In this document: positions 18,063 to 27,418 of the stretch, piece after piece
Layout of the letters: every line of letters starts with the position of its first letter
How positions within the stretch are numbered: position 1 is the first letter of the stretch
Assembly: GCF_001641335.1 (NCBI RefSeq)
Contig: NZ_LVEM01000002.1
Span: 785,663 to 849,662, forward strand
DNA length: 64,000 nucleotides
Source: Bradyrhizobium stylosanthis
Lineage (GTDB): Bacteria > Pseudomonadota > Alphaproteobacteria > Rhizobiales > Xanthobacteraceae
Direction: 5' to 3'
Program-made: the position numbers and the translations under genes
Notes under the pieces: generated by a model
What the model saw: only the letters and a program-made list of their open reading frames with translations
Database searches by the model: none
Told to the model about the DNA's origin: nothing

Positions 18063-18554
18063 CTAGCCGCCGCAGCCGCCGACGGTGACCTTCACTTCCT
18101 TGGTCGCGCTGTAGAGCTTGCCGTCGGCCTCGACGATCGCGACCACGTTGGTGGTTTTGGCCATCTTCAGCCGGTTGGCGACAGCCGCAACGGTGCCGTC
18201 GGGAATCCTGTAGCTCGCCGCGAGCGCGAACGGGTTCTCTGCGACGAAGAACGAGATCGAGGTGACCTTGTCGAGCGACGTCGTCACCGAGATCGGCACC
18301 ACGCCGCCGTTCTCGGCGATCTCGGGCGCATCGAGCTTGATCTTGTCGGACGGCTCGGCGGTCTTGCCATAGAGCGCCTTGATCGCGTCGGCCTCGTTCT
18401 TCTGCTTGAAGGCCTCTTCCGGATATTTGTCGTTCGCCGCCGCAAGCGCAGGGCTCGCGCCGAACGGCAGATTGCCGAGGCCCAGCAGCGCGACGCCGGC
18501 TGCGCCCTGAAGGATCAGGCGCCGCGTCGGAAGAGGGCCGGTGGTCGTGGTCAT
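18063..18554 (-). CDS. soxY: Sulfur carrier protein SoxY
   Basis: The 163-aa product has a Tat signal (PTRRLILQGAAGVALLGLG). It ends in VTVGGCGG, the swinging-arm motif whose cysteine carries the sulfur intermediates of thiosulfate oxidation. The hydrophobic AADGKLYSATKEVKV strand precedes the tail as usual. It is followed by soxZ at 11 bp. Confidence 0.96.
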   Translation of the reverse strand: MTTTTGPLPTRRLILQGAAGVALLGLGNLPFGASPALAAANDKYPEEAFKQKNEADAIKALYGKTAEPSDKIKLDAPEIAENGGVVPISVTTSLDKVTSISFFVAENPFALAASYRIPDGTVAAVANRLKMAKTTNVVAIVEADGKLYSATKEVKVTVGGCGG

Positions 18555-18590
18555 CTCAAATCTCCTGGACGATCTCTTGGCAGCCGGCGG

Positions 18591-18926
18591 TCACAGGGTC
18601 TGCAGGAAATCAACGATCGCGCTGATCTCCTGCTCGGTCAAAATCCTGTTGCGGCCGAACGGCGGCATCATGGTCTGGGGATTGCGCTTGGTCTCGTCGA
18701 AGATGATCGCGACCAGCTCGTTGCGATCAGGGTATTTTGATTTGATGTCCTTCAGCTCCGGACCGATCGTTCCCGGCAGGTCGCCGCCCTTGATGACGTG
18801 GCAGGTCAGGCAATTGCCCTTGCCGCGGTCGAAGGCGAGCTTCTGGCCGTCGGCAACAGCGGATTGCGCCCGTGCCGGGCCGGCAAGGCCGGCTGTGATG
18901 GCCAGCAGGAGGAACAGGAGGGGCAT
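18591..18926 (-). CDS. soxX: Sulfur-oxidation cytochrome SoxX
   Basis: The product is a c-type cytochrome of about 111 aa with a signal peptide, one haem site (CLTCH) preceded by AFDRGKGN, and MMPPFGRNRILTEQEI providing the methionine ligand; the size is that of monohaem SoxX. It is the first gene of the sox operon. The start is uncertain: ATG at 18926 gives MPLLFLLL, while an in-frame TTG seven codons upstream would give a better basic n-region (LTALSRM). Neither has a strong ribosome site. Confidence 0.93.
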   Translation of the reverse strand: MPLLFLLLAITAGLAGPARAQSAVADGQKLAFDRGKGNCLTCHVIKGGDLPGTIGPELKDIKSKYPDRNELVAIIFDETKRNPQTMMPPFGRNRILTEQEISAIVDFLQTL

Positions 18927-19205
18927 CCGGGAAAGGGCGGTCAATGCGTCATTCCGAGGCGTTGCGGCGATGGTCTCGATCGCGGAAATATAAGCGTTCC
19001 AAAGCACAAAGGGCCGCACCTGACAATCAAGACTATGCACGCGGCAAAATGGAGTTAATATCTTCCGCATTGCAACTAAAGAGATTATTTGTACGGCCGA
19101 TTTGGCCCGGGCGTTAAGAGGAGTGGGTGCGGGCCGGCCGTTTACGGGGCGTTTGGGCGCTCATGCTGTTTTCATCGCGTTCTCGTTTTTTTAAGGGGAC
19201 CTCAC

Positions 19206-19877
19206 TTGGCTGAATATGTCGTCGAATTTGGCAGGGACGGCGGACGGGTCGAGCCCGACGGGCGCCTCGATGCGCCGGCCTTCCATCGCAATCACGAGCC
19301 GATCTGGGCGGCGCTGGAGAAGCATCTCGCCGGGCTGACCGGGAACGTGGTCGAGGTCGGCAGCGGAACCGGCCAGCACGTGGTCCATTTCGCCCGGCAT
19401 ACGCCCGGCCTCGTCTGGTGGCCGAGCGATCTCAACCAGCGGCACGTGAAGAGCATCGAGGCCTGGCGGGTCCATTCGGGCCTGCAGAACGTCCGCTCGC
19501 CCTTGCGGATCGATCTCACCGATCCCGACTGGTGCCCGGAGATGAAGAGCGGGCAGGGGCCGGCCAGCCTTGCCGCCGTGTTCTGCGCCAATGTCATCCA
19601 CATCGCGCCATGGTCCGTGGCCGAAGGCCTGTTCGCCGGCGCCGGCCGCTATTTGCGCGCCGACGGCAAGCTGTTTCTCTATGGCCCCTTCAAGCGCGAC
19701 GGCAAGCACACGGCGCTCAGCAACGCCGTGTTCGACACCTCCTTGCGCGAAGGCAATCCCGACTGGGGCGTGCGCGACATCGGCGATGTCGAGACGCTGG
19801 CGAAGGCGGCAGGCCTCAGCCTCATCGATACGATCGAGATGCCTGCGAACAATCTGACGCTGGTGTTTGCGCGCTGA
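19206..19877 (+). CDS. DUF938 SAM-dependent methyltransferase
   Basis: The 223-aa product is a class I methyltransferase fold. VVEVGSGTGQHVVHFA is motif I, WWPSDLNQRH motif II and VFCANVIHIAPW the motif IV region. The latter is characteristic of DUF938, a family of unknown substrate. The start is a TTG at 19206, supported by AAGGGGA at 19193-19199 and by MAEYVVEFGRDGG opening the domain; the longer in-frame sequence from 19089 is not protein-like. It is divergent from soxX, with a 280-bp shared upstream region. Confidence 0.88.
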   Translation: MAEYVVEFGRDGGRVEPDGRLDAPAFHRNHEPIWAALEKHLAGLTGNVVEVGSGTGQHVVHFARHTPGLVWWPSDLNQRHVKSIEAWRVHSGLQNVRSPLRIDLTDPDWCPEMKSGQGPASLAAVFCANVIHIAPWSVAEGLFAGAGRYLRADGKLFLYGPFKRDGKHTALSNAVFDTSLREGNPDWGVRDIGDVETLAKAAGLSLIDTIEMPANNLTLVFAR

Positions 19878-19950
19878 GCCAAGATCGCGGTGCGCTCCCT
19901 CCCAGCAGGGCAGGGCAATCGCATGTGAACTTGGCGGGGCTGAGCAAGCG

Positions 19951-20086
19951 CCTCGTCCTTCGAGACGACCGCTACGCGGTCTCCTCAGGATGAGGCTGAG
20001 TGGCAGCTTTGCCCGGTGAAATTACTGCCACACACTCCGTCCTCATCCTGAGGGCCCGCCAAAGGCGGGCGTCTCGAAGGATGGCC
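19951..20086. repeat. Intergenic inverted repeat, family B (two hairpins)
   Basis: The left half runs CGTCCTTCGAGACG...CCTCAGGATGAGG and the right half CCTCATCCTGAGG...GTCTCGAAGGATGG, with small inner stems (CCGCTACGCGG; CCCGCCAAAGGCGGG). A second copy is at 28761-28850. It lies between convergent genes. Confidence 0.85.
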
Positions 20087-20147
20087 GCAGGCAAGCTCGC
20101 CGCCGCGTTTCCTCACATGCGCAGCAGCGCTGTCGCGTCTCGCCGCC

Positions 20148-20954
20148 TTATCCCGCATGCCGTGCGATGAATTCGGAAATGAGAGCCGTAACCTCCGCCG
20201 GGCGCTCCAGGCTTGGGACATGCGCGGCGCCCGACATCTCGCGCTTCTCCGCGCCCGGTACGACCGCGGCGACATGGCGGCAGCGTTCCTGGACGTAGGG
20301 GAAATCGAGGTCGCCCCACACCACGAGTGTCGGCACCGCGACATCGCCGAGCCGGTCGAAGAAGGGCCGAATGTCGACGTCAGCCCCGTACGGCGGGGAG
20401 CGAAGCGCGATACCGTTCATCTCGAGGAACAGATCGCGCGCAGCGCCCGCGACGCGGCCTTCGTGCGCCAGCGGGCCGTCCAGCCAGAGACGCGCCTTCA
20501 TCGCGTTCACCCGATCGAGGTCGCCGGACGCCTCGGCTTGCTTCGATTGCGTCATCAGTTTCTCGATGTCGGGCGTGTAGGTCGGATCGGGCGCGCCCGC
20601 GACATTGGTGGCAATCAGGACGAGGGCGCGAACGCGCGACTTGTATCGGATCGCTGCGTCGAGCGCGATGCGGCCGCCGAGGGAGCAACCGACGAGAATT
20701 GCGGGCTTGCCGTCCGCGGTCGCGTCCAGCACCGCGACGAGGTCTGCGAGGGCGGAGAAATCTTCCGGCTCGGCGCGTGTTTCGCCGAAGCCGCGCCGGT
20801 CATAGGCGACCGCCTTTTGGGTGGCGCCGATCGCATCCAGCTGGGCGCGCCACATGCGCCGGTCGCACACATTGGCATGAAGAAAGACAACGGCGGTGCC
20901 GCGGCCTACGACCTCTGTGGCAAGTCGGGCGCGACCGGACGCAATGAATTGCAT
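20148..20954 (-). CDS. Alpha/beta hydrolase
   Basis: The 268-aa product has an alpha/beta-hydrolase fold. VVFLHANVCDRRMW gives the oxyanion HA segment, LVGCSLGGRIAL the nucleophile elbow with Ser, VVWGDLDFPYVQER the acid region, and SGAAHVPSLERP the catalytic His. It resembles esterases and ring-cleavage-product hydrolases (3-oxoadipate enol-lactonase-like), but no substrate can be given. The start at 20954 is preferred over 20963 because GGAG lies nine bases before it. Confidence 0.88.
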   Translation of the reverse strand: MQFIASGRARLATEVVGRGTAVVFLHANVCDRRMWRAQLDAIGATQKAVAYDRRGFGETRAEPEDFSALADLVAVLDATADGKPAILVGCSLGGRIALDAAIRYKSRVRALVLIATNVAGAPDPTYTPDIEKLMTQSKQAEASGDLDRVNAMKARLWLDGPLAHEGRVAGAARDLFLEMNGIALRSPPYGADVDIRPFFDRLGDVAVPTLVVWGDLDFPYVQERCRHVAAVVPGAEKREMSGAAHVPSLERPAEVTALISEFIARHAG

Positions 20955-21092
20955 TGAGGGCATCTCCAGAACCGATGATGCTGCCGATCAGAGTAAGAGG
21001 GATTGATCGCGCCAGGAAGCCTGGTCGTCTGCGTGGGCGGCATGTGAGTACCCCCTTTCAGGGCGCCACCACAAGCTAGGGAGCGCTGCTCC

Positions 21093-23156
21093 CTAGCCAT
21101 CCGTCCACCCGATCTTCTCTTTCAGGAATCGATAGCCGAGTACCTCGAAGCCGGCGCGCTCCTTGTTGTCCTTGCCGTAGCCGTGGCCGCCGGCCGCGGG
21201 CTCGTAGAACCAGGCCTCAAAGCCCATCGCCTGCAGCTTGGCCGCCATTTTACGCGCGTGGCCGGGATGGACGCGGTCGTCGCGCCGCGTGGTGGCGATC
21301 AGGATCGGCGGATAGGCCTGGCCGGCCTTCACGTTGTGATAGGCTGAGTAGGTCTTCAGCCATTCCCATTCGTCGGGCTTGTCGGGGTCGCCGTACTCCG
21401 CGATCCAGCTCGCGCCCGCGAGCAGTCTTGTGTAGCGGCGCATGTCGATCAGCGGGATGGTGCAGAACAGCGCGCCGAAGCGCTCGGGATAGCGCACCAG
21501 CATGTTGGTGATGAGGATGCCGCCGTTCGATCCGCCCTGCGCGGCGATGCGTTTTGGTGTGGTCACGCCGCGGCGGACCAGATCGGCGGCGACCGCGGCG
21601 AAATCGTCATGCGAGAGCTTCTTGCCGGCGAGGCGCCCGGCATCGTGCCAGCGCGTTCCGAACTCGCCGCCGCCGCGCAAATTCGCCTGCACAACGGTGC
21701 CGCCGCGCTCCAGCCACAGCTTGCCGAGCGAGGCGTGGTAATACGGCTTCACGGAGACGGCGAAGCCGCCATAGGCGGTCATGTAAACCGGCGCATCGCC
21801 GCTCTCACCGGCGGGGCCGGTCTGCACATAGGGAATGCGCTCGCCGTCAACAGAGATCGCCTCGTGCTGCGTCACCACGAGGCCGTCGGCGGTGAACGTC
21901 TTCGGTGCCTGCTTCAAGACGGTCGGGCTGGCGACGCCGCGCTCCATCAGCAGCAGCGACGGCGGTGTGAGCGGGTCCTGCACGTTCGCGAGCAGGTCGC
22001 CATTGCTCTCGGAGGCATGCCGATCGAGCGCCCAGACGTCGACGACGCCGATCTGGGGCAGGCCGGGAAGCGTCTCGCGGCTCCAGGTCGCGGCGGATGG
22101 CGTGCAGATTTCGAAACGCGGCCTGAGCTCGTCGAGGATCGAGAGGACCAGTCTGCCTGCTACCCAGAAGAAGCCCTGGATCGCCCGGCGCGGCGCCGGC
22201 TCGAACAGCACCGCGAACTCGCGGCCACCTTTGAGGAAAGCCGAGAGCGAGATGCCGAGCACCGCGTCCGCCTTATACGTGCGTCCGGCCACGGACCAGA
22301 CCGAGCGCGGCTTGATCGCGAGCCAGTCGCCATGGGCCTGCAGTTCTATGTCGGTCGGCAGGTCCAGCCTTGCGAGCGGTCCGGTCTGATCTCCGATCGA
22401 GACGCTGAAGTTGAAGAAATCCAGCATGCGGCCGAACCAGATCGTTCGGTTCGACGTGATGCGATCGACGTAGCAATACGCCGCCATGTCGCTCACCGAT
22501 GCTTCGAACAGCACCGAAGCCTGTTCGACCTTTTGGCCGCGTCGCCACAGGCGGACGGTGCGCGCATATCCGGAGCTCGTCGCCATGTCCTCGCCATGCG
22601 CGCTCGACAGCAGCAGCGTGTCGGCATCGAGCCAATCGGCGCCGCCCTTGGCTTCCGGCAACGCGAAGCCGTCGGCCACGAAGCTTTTCGTGGCGAGGTC
22701 GAACTCGCGCAAGGTGACGGCGTCGCTGCCGCCGCGCGACAGGCTGAGGATCGCGCGCGAACTGCCGGGCATCGTGGTGATCTGGCTCAGCAGCCAGTCC
22801 TCGCCTTCGCTCGCCGCAAGCTGATCGATATCGAGGATGGTCTCCCACGCCGGATGCGGCTTTCGAAACTCCTCCAGCGTCGTCCGCCGCCACAGGCCGC
22901 GCGGATTGGTGGCGTCCTTCCAGACATTGTGCAGGTCGGAGCCGCGCCGGCTGACATAGGGAATGTTGTCGGGACGGTCGTAGATCGCCGCGAGGATGTC
23001 GCGGTCGCGCTCGAAGGCCGCGCCCCCGAACGCTGCGAGCGTCAGTTGATTCTGCCGCTCGACGAAATCCAGCGGCTGCGTGCCTTCGATCTCCTCCAGC
23101 CACAGCCAGGGATCGTCATCGGGAGCGCTGAGCGTGGGCCTGTCGTCGACGGACAT
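21093..23156 (-). CDS. Prolyl oligopeptidase family serine peptidase
   Basis: The 687-aa product has an S9A layout: DPWLWLEEIEGTQPLDFVERQN at the N-terminus, a beta-propeller to about residue 430, then the hydrolase domain. The latter has TAYGGFAVSVKPYY, the nucleophile elbow AAQGGSNGGIL, TTRRDDRVHPGHARK around the acid, and AAGGHGYGKDN around the His. These enzymes cleave short peptides, usually after proline. No signal peptide is seen, so it is probably cytoplasmic. A divergent MFS gene starts 180 bp away. Confidence 0.93.
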   Translation of the reverse strand: MSVDDRPTLSAPDDDPWLWLEEIEGTQPLDFVERQNQLTLAAFGGAAFERDRDILAAIYDRPDNIPYVSRRGSDLHNVWKDATNPRGLWRRTTLEEFRKPHPAWETILDIDQLAASEGEDWLLSQITTMPGSSRAILSLSRGGSDAVTLREFDLATKSFVADGFALPEAKGGADWLDADTLLLSSAHGEDMATSSGYARTVRLWRRGQKVEQASVLFEASVSDMAAYCYVDRITSNRTIWFGRMLDFFNFSVSIGDQTGPLARLDLPTDIELQAHGDWLAIKPRSVWSVAGRTYKADAVLGISLSAFLKGGREFAVLFEPAPRRAIQGFFWVAGRLVLSILDELRPRFEICTPSAATWSRETLPGLPQIGVVDVWALDRHASESNGDLLANVQDPLTPPSLLLMERGVASPTVLKQAPKTFTADGLVVTQHEAISVDGERIPYVQTGPAGESGDAPVYMTAYGGFAVSVKPYYHASLGKLWLERGGTVVQANLRGGGEFGTRWHDAGRLAGKKLSHDDFAAVAADLVRRGVTTPKRIAAQGGSNGGILITNMLVRYPERFGALFCTIPLIDMRRYTRLLAGASWIAEYGDPDKPDEWEWLKTYSAYHNVKAGQAYPPILIATTRRDDRVHPGHARKMAAKLQAMGFEAWFYEPAAGGHGYGKDNKERAGFEVLGYRFLKEKIGWTDG

Positions 23157-23335
23157 GAACGAAACTCCGGAAAACTGCGGGGATAGGATTTGATCGGGCG
23201 CAAGCCGTCAAGGGCACGCTCCGCTATCATCTCACCGATTGCGTCAGGGGCATGGCCCGCGCCCGTTTGCGCCGGTTGCCCGCCTTGGTGCTCCCCTCCA
23301 TAGTGCCGCGAATCAACAAGGCCCCCCGGACGGAA

Positions 23336-24589
23336 ATGCCGATGCTTGACGCGACTGCAGCCAACGAGATCGCCTCCGACGCCCGCGTGCGTGCCAATGT
23401 GGTGCGCCTTGCCGCCGCGCAGGCGCTGACCGGCGCCAACTCGGCGGTGATCTTCGCCACCGGCGCGATCGTCGGCGCCACGCTCGCGCCGGACATGTCG
23501 TTCGCGACCGTGCCGATCTCGATGTATGTGGTTGGCCTTGCCGCCGGCACGCTGCCGACCGGCGCGATCTCGCGCCGCTTCGGCCGCCGTGCGGCGTTCA
23601 TCGTCGGCACCGGCCTCGGCGCGCTCACCGGCCTGTGCGGCTGCTTTGCGATCCTGCACGGCTCGTTCGCGCTGTTTTGCCTGGCGACCTTCCTCGGCGG
23701 CCTCTACGGCGCGGTGGCGCAGTCCTATCGCTTCGCCGCGGCCGACGGCGCCAGCGCCGCGTATCGCCCGAAGGCGGTGTCCTGGGTGATGGCGGGCGGC
23801 GTGTTCGCCGGTGTGCTCGGTCCGCAGCTCGTGCAATGGACCATGGACGTCTGGCAGCCCTATCTGTTCGCCTTCAGCTTCCTGGTGCAGGCGGCCGTCG
23901 CGCTGGTCGCGATGGGCATCGTCGCCGGCGTCGACATGCCGAAGCCCGCTCCGGCCGACATGCATGGCGGCCGGCCGCTGCTGACGATCGTGACCCAGCC
24001 GCGCTTCATCGCGGCGGCCCTGTGCGGCGTCATCTCCTATCCCATGATGAACCTTGTGATGACCTCGGCGCCGCTCGCCATGAAGATGTGCGGCCTGTCG
24101 TTGTCCGATTCCAATTTCGGCATCCAATGGCACATCGTCGCCATGTACGGACCGAGCTTCTTCACCGGCGCGCTGATCACGCGCTTCGGCGCGCCGAAGG
24201 TCGTTGCGGCCGGTCTGCTGCTTGAGGCGGGCGCTGCCGGCATCGGCCTGTCCGGGATCACCGCGATGCACTTCTGGGCGACGCTGATCGTGCTCGGTGT
24301 CGGCTGGAATTTCTCCTTCATCGGCGCGTCCGCTTTGGTGCTGGAGACGCACCGCCCGCAGGAGCGCAACAAGGTGCAGGCCTTCAACGATTTCCTCGTG
24401 TTCGGCATGATGGCGATCGGCTCGTTCTCCTCGGGCCAATTGCTCGCCAATTACGGCTGGTCGGCGGTGAACATGGTGGTGTTCCCGCCCGTCGTGCTCG
24501 GCCTTGCAGTGCTCTCGCTGGCGTCCTGGGCCCGCCGCCGCAAGGCGCGGCTCGAGGCGGCCATGGGCGAGTTCCCGGATGCGATTTGA
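23336..24589 (+). CDS. MFS transporter
   Basis: The 417-aa, 12-helix carrier runs from LAAAQALTGANSAVIFATGAIVG to VNMVVFPPVVLGLAVLSLASW. The motif A loop is GAISRRFGRRAA. DKLIxLETH-type substrate motifs are absent. ATG codons at 23336 and 23342 are equally likely starts; the ribosome site is weak. It resembles YnfM/CynX-like exporters in general layout, but the substrate is unknown. Confidence 0.85.
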   Translation: MPMLDATAANEIASDARVRANVVRLAAAQALTGANSAVIFATGAIVGATLAPDMSFATVPISMYVVGLAAGTLPTGAISRRFGRRAAFIVGTGLGALTGLCGCFAILHGSFALFCLATFLGGLYGAVAQSYRFAAADGASAAYRPKAVSWVMAGGVFAGVLGPQLVQWTMDVWQPYLFAFSFLVQAAVALVAMGIVAGVDMPKPAPADMHGGRPLLTIVTQPRFIAAALCGVISYPMMNLVMTSAPLAMKMCGLSLSDSNFGIQWHIVAMYGPSFFTGALITRFGAPKVVAAGLLLEAGAAGIGLSGITAMHFWATLIVLGVGWNFSFIGASALVLETHRPQERNKVQAFNDFLVFGMMAIGSFSSGQLLANYGWSAVNMVVFPPVVLGLAVLSLASWARRRKARLEAAMGEFPDAI

Positions 24590-24741
24590 GTTGTCCGAGT
24601 TGGCAGGAGGCTGTCAGCAGCGATGATACTTCGATCCAGGTCGAAGTGATTTTCGGCGGCCCGGTTGTTACATGATGCTCGTCATCAACAGGCGGGCGTG
24701 ACGTCAAAAAGCGCTCGCGGGGGAACGAAGGACCAGCGCAA

Positions 24742-25971
24742 ATGCTCGACAATCCCCGTCCCGCCGCGCCCATCGACGAATCCTCCCTCCGCTACGAAGG
24801 CTGGCGCATCGTCGTGGTCTGCTTCCTGCTCGCGACCTTCGGCTGGGGGCTCGGCTTCTACGGCCAGAGCGTCTATGTCGCCGAGCTGCAGCGCGCGCGG
24901 GGGTGGCCGGCCTCGCTGATCTCCTCGGGCACCACGTTCTTCTATCTGTTCGGCGCGCTGCTGGTCGTGTTCGTCGGCGAAGCCGTGCGGAAATACGGCC
25001 CGCGCATCTGCCTGATCGCGGGCACGCTGGCGATGGCGGCAGCGAGCGTCGCGATCGGCGCGGTGCGCGAGCCATGGCAGCTCTATCTCGCCGACGCCGT
25101 GCTCGCGTTCGGCTGGGCCGGCACCAGTCTCGCCATGATCACCAACACGATCAGCCTGTGGTTCGACCACAAGCGCGGCATGGCGATCAGCCTCGCGCTC
25201 AACGGCGCTAGCTTCGGCGGCATCGTCGGCGTGCCGCTGCTGGTGACCTTGATCGGCCATGTCGGCTTCGCCAGCGCGATGTATGCCGCCGCCGGTGCGA
25301 TGCTGGTGCTGCTCGTGCCGGTGATCCTGCTTCTGGTCGGCCGCCCGCCCGATCTTCACGGCTGGAAGGCATCAGCCAAGGCGGCGCCGCAATCGTCCAC
25401 GCAGATCCGCTCCTGGGCGCTCCGCGATGTCGGCTTCCTCACGGTGACGATTGCATTCGCCTTGGTGCTGTTCGCGCAAGTCGGCTTCATCGTGCACCTG
25501 ATCTCGTTCCTCGATCCCGTGATCGGGCGCGAGCGTGCGGCAGTGGCGGTCGCGGTGCTGACGGCGATGGCGGTGGTCGGCCGCGTGCTGTTCTCGATGG
25601 TGATCGACCGCCTCAACCAGCGTCTCGCATCTGCGCTGTCGTTCCTCAGCCAGGCCGCGGCGCTCCTCGTCGTCATCAACCTGCACAACGACTATGTGCT
25701 GATCGCGGCCTGCGCGGTGTTCGGCTTCTCGGTCGGCAATCTCATCACGCTGCCGTCGCTGATCGTGCAGCAGGAATTCGACAGCGCCGCGTTCGGCGTG
25801 CTGATCAGCCTCAACACCGCGATCAACCAGGTGACCTATGCATTCGGCCCCGGCGTCGTCGGCGCCTTGCGCGACTGGTCCGGCGGATATTCGTTGCCGT
25901 TCTATCTCTGCATCGCGCTGGAGGTGGCGGCCGCGGCGCTGATCATGGTGCGGGGGAGAAAGGTCTCGTAG
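24742..25971 (+). CDS. MFS transporter (monocarboxylate/oxalate-formate-like group)
   Basis: The 409-aa, 12-helix carrier. GWRIVVVCFLLATFGWGLGFYGQSVYVAEL and the end of helix 4 in GWAGTSLAMITNTISLWFDHKRG match the monocarboxylate/oxalate-formate antiporter-like group, where a conserved W-F-x-x-K/R-R-G follows helix 4. GGGGGAACGAAGG upstream supplies a ribosome site. The TAG stop is formed by the first bases of a palindromic repeat (25968 onward), so the C-terminus (RKVS) may have been set by insertion of that element. Confidence 0.87.
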   Translation: MLDNPRPAAPIDESSLRYEGWRIVVVCFLLATFGWGLGFYGQSVYVAELQRARGWPASLISSGTTFFYLFGALLVVFVGEAVRKYGPRICLIAGTLAMAAASVAIGAVREPWQLYLADAVLAFGWAGTSLAMITNTISLWFDHKRGMAISLALNGASFGGIVGVPLLVTLIGHVGFASAMYAAAGAMLVLLVPVILLLVGRPPDLHGWKASAKAAPQSSTQIRSWALRDVGFLTVTIAFALVLFAQVGFIVHLISFLDPVIGRERAAVAVAVLTAMAVVGRVLFSMVIDRLNQRLASALSFLSQAAALLVVINLHNDYVLIAACAVFGFSVGNLITLPSLIVQQEFDSAAFGVLISLNTAINQVTYAFGPGVVGALRDWSGGYSLPFYLCIALEVAAAALIMVRGRKVS

Positions 25972-26058
25972 GGTGGATTAGCCGAAGGCGTAATCCACCA
26001 ACTTTGTCCCGCATGCGCTGAGGCATGGTGGGTTACGGCTTCGCCTAACCCACCCTAC
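25968..26058. repeat. Intergenic inverted repeat, family F
   Basis: GTAGGGTGGATTAGCC...GGCGTAATCCACC is followed by GGTGGGTTACGGC...CTAACCCACCCTAC, giving two nested hairpins in 91 bp between convergent genes. A related copy is at 54695-54783. Confidence 0.85.
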
Positions 26059-26062
26059 GGCA

Positions 26063-26557
26063 TCACCCCTCCCGCTGCTTCAGCAACGCCTCCACATCCA
26101 GCCGCTTCGTCACCATCGCGAGCTTGCCGTCCGGCCCGAACGGCCATTGCTCCCGCGGCTTGTCCCAATACAGCTCCACGCCGTTCTCATCGGGATCGCG
26201 CAAGTACAGCGCCTCGCTGACGCCGTGGTCGCTGGCGCCGTCGAGCGCAATCCCGGCCGTGAGCACCCTATGCAGCGCATCCCCTAGCGCGGGGCGGGTC
26301 GGATAGAGGATCGCGGTGTGATAGAGCCCGGTCGAGCCCGGCGGCGGCGGCGAACCGCCCTTGCTCTCCCAGGTGTTGAGCCCGATGTGGTGGTGATAGC
26401 CGCCGGCCGAGATGAAGGCCGCGCCCGAGCCCATGCGCTGCATCAGCTCGAAGCCGAGCACGCCGCAATAGAAGCCGAGCGCGCGATCGAGATCGGCGAC
26501 CTTGAGATGGACGTGGCCGATCCTGGTCCCGGCATGGACGGCTTGAGTCTGCGACAT
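26063..26557 (-). CDS. VOC family protein (glyoxalase/extradiol-dioxygenase superfamily)
   Basis: The 164-aa product has paired beta-alpha-beta-beta-beta modules. GHVHLKVADLDRALGFYCGVLG gives the first metal-type His, GGYHHHIGLN and LYHTAILYP the second, and DENGVELYWDKPREQWP the Glu. It resembles single-domain catechol 2,3-dioxygenase-like proteins. The metal ligands are present, so catalysis is plausible, but the substrate is unknown. Confidence 0.87.
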   Translation of the reverse strand: MSQTQAVHAGTRIGHVHLKVADLDRALGFYCGVLGFELMQRMGSGAAFISAGGYHHHIGLNTWESKGGSPPPPGSTGLYHTAILYPTRPALGDALHRVLTAGIALDGASDHGVSEALYLRDPDENGVELYWDKPREQWPFGPDGKLAMVTKRLDVEALLKQREG

Positions 26558-26651
26558 GTGAATGCTCCGTTGCTGACCTCCAGATAGGCCGGGCCCCGGG
26601 GCTGCGCTACCGGCCTATCCTGAAACCCAGCGTTTCCGGAAAGGGAACGGA

Positions 26652-26864
26652 CTACGGCCCGGTCCCCCTCGCCATGCGCAGCGCCGTGCCTTCCTTGCAG
26701 CCGGGGCACACAATCCGACGCTCCATGGCCTGGTCGGAAAACGGAACGTCGGTGACGCCAAGGTCCGCCTGCCCGCAAAACGGACAGCGGATCGGCCTAT
26801 CCCTGTCGGCTGCGAGTTGCCGAACGACGGCAGTCCACTGCCTCGCTTTGTCCTGAAAGGTCAT
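26652..26864 (-). CDS. Small zinc-ribbon protein
   Basis: The product is 70 aa. MTFQDKARQWTAVVRQLAAD is followed by CPFCG and CPGC pairs, a four-cysteine zinc ribbon. The start at 26864 leaves an 8-bp gap after the CMD gene upstream, so they are probably co-transcribed. No function is known; such ribbons may bind nucleic acid or protein. Confidence 0.75.
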   Translation of the reverse strand: MTFQDKARQWTAVVRQLAADRDRPIRCPFCGQADLGVTDVPFSDQAMERRIVCPGCKEGTALRMARGTGP

Positions 26865-26872
26865 CGCGCTCT

Positions 26873-27418
26873 TCAGGACAGCTCCTTCACCTCGCCCTCG
26901 GGCAGCTCGAACTCGAACGTGTTCAGCGTCATCGACACCATGGTGTAGTAGCCGCACAGCCCGATCACCTCGACGACGCCGCGCTCGCTAAGCACCTTCA
27001 CCGCCTCGTCATAGAGACCTTTCTCGACGCCGTGTCCCTCATGCAGCGACTTCGCGACGTCGTAGATCATCTTCCCCTTGGGATCGTCGAACTCGGGCGT
27101 GCGGCGGTCGCGGATCGCCTCGATGATTTTGGGGTCCATGCCGCCGGTGAGCGCGAGGCGCTTATGCGCATACCATTCGTAATGTGCGGTCCAGTGCCGC
27201 GCCGTCACCAGGATCGCGATCTCCGAGAGCTTTGCCGGGAAGATCGTGTCGTAGCGCAGCACCTCGCCGAGCCGCGTCGCGTGGCGCGCCATGTCGGGGC
27301 TGTTGAGCCAGGCCATCATCGGGGCCGGCGGCTTGCCGCGCTTGCCGGCAATCGACTCGTCGTAGGTCTGCCGCTGGCTCTCGTTCATTTCGCCAGGCGA
27401 AAGAAGTTTCAGGCGCAT
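26873..27418 (-). CDS. Carboxymuconolactone decarboxylase (CMD) family protein
   Basis: The 181-aa all-helical protein has MRLKLLSPGEMNESQRQTYD at the start and the core segment LSEIAILVTARHWTAHYEWYAHKRLAL. In AhpD-like members the core carries ExxCxxH; here it reads EWYAH with no cysteine, so this is not a thiol peroxidase-type member and is closer to the decarboxylase-like or unknown group. The divergent acyl-CoA dehydrogenase starts 136 bp away. Confidence 0.85.
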   Translation of the reverse strand: MRLKLLSPGEMNESQRQTYDESIAGKRGKPPAPMMAWLNSPDMARHATRLGEVLRYDTIFPAKLSEIAILVTARHWTAHYEWYAHKRLALTGGMDPKIIEAIRDRRTPEFDDPKGKMIYDVAKSLHEGHGVEKGLYDEAVKVLSERGVVEVIGLCGYYTMVSMTLNTFEFELPEGEVKELS

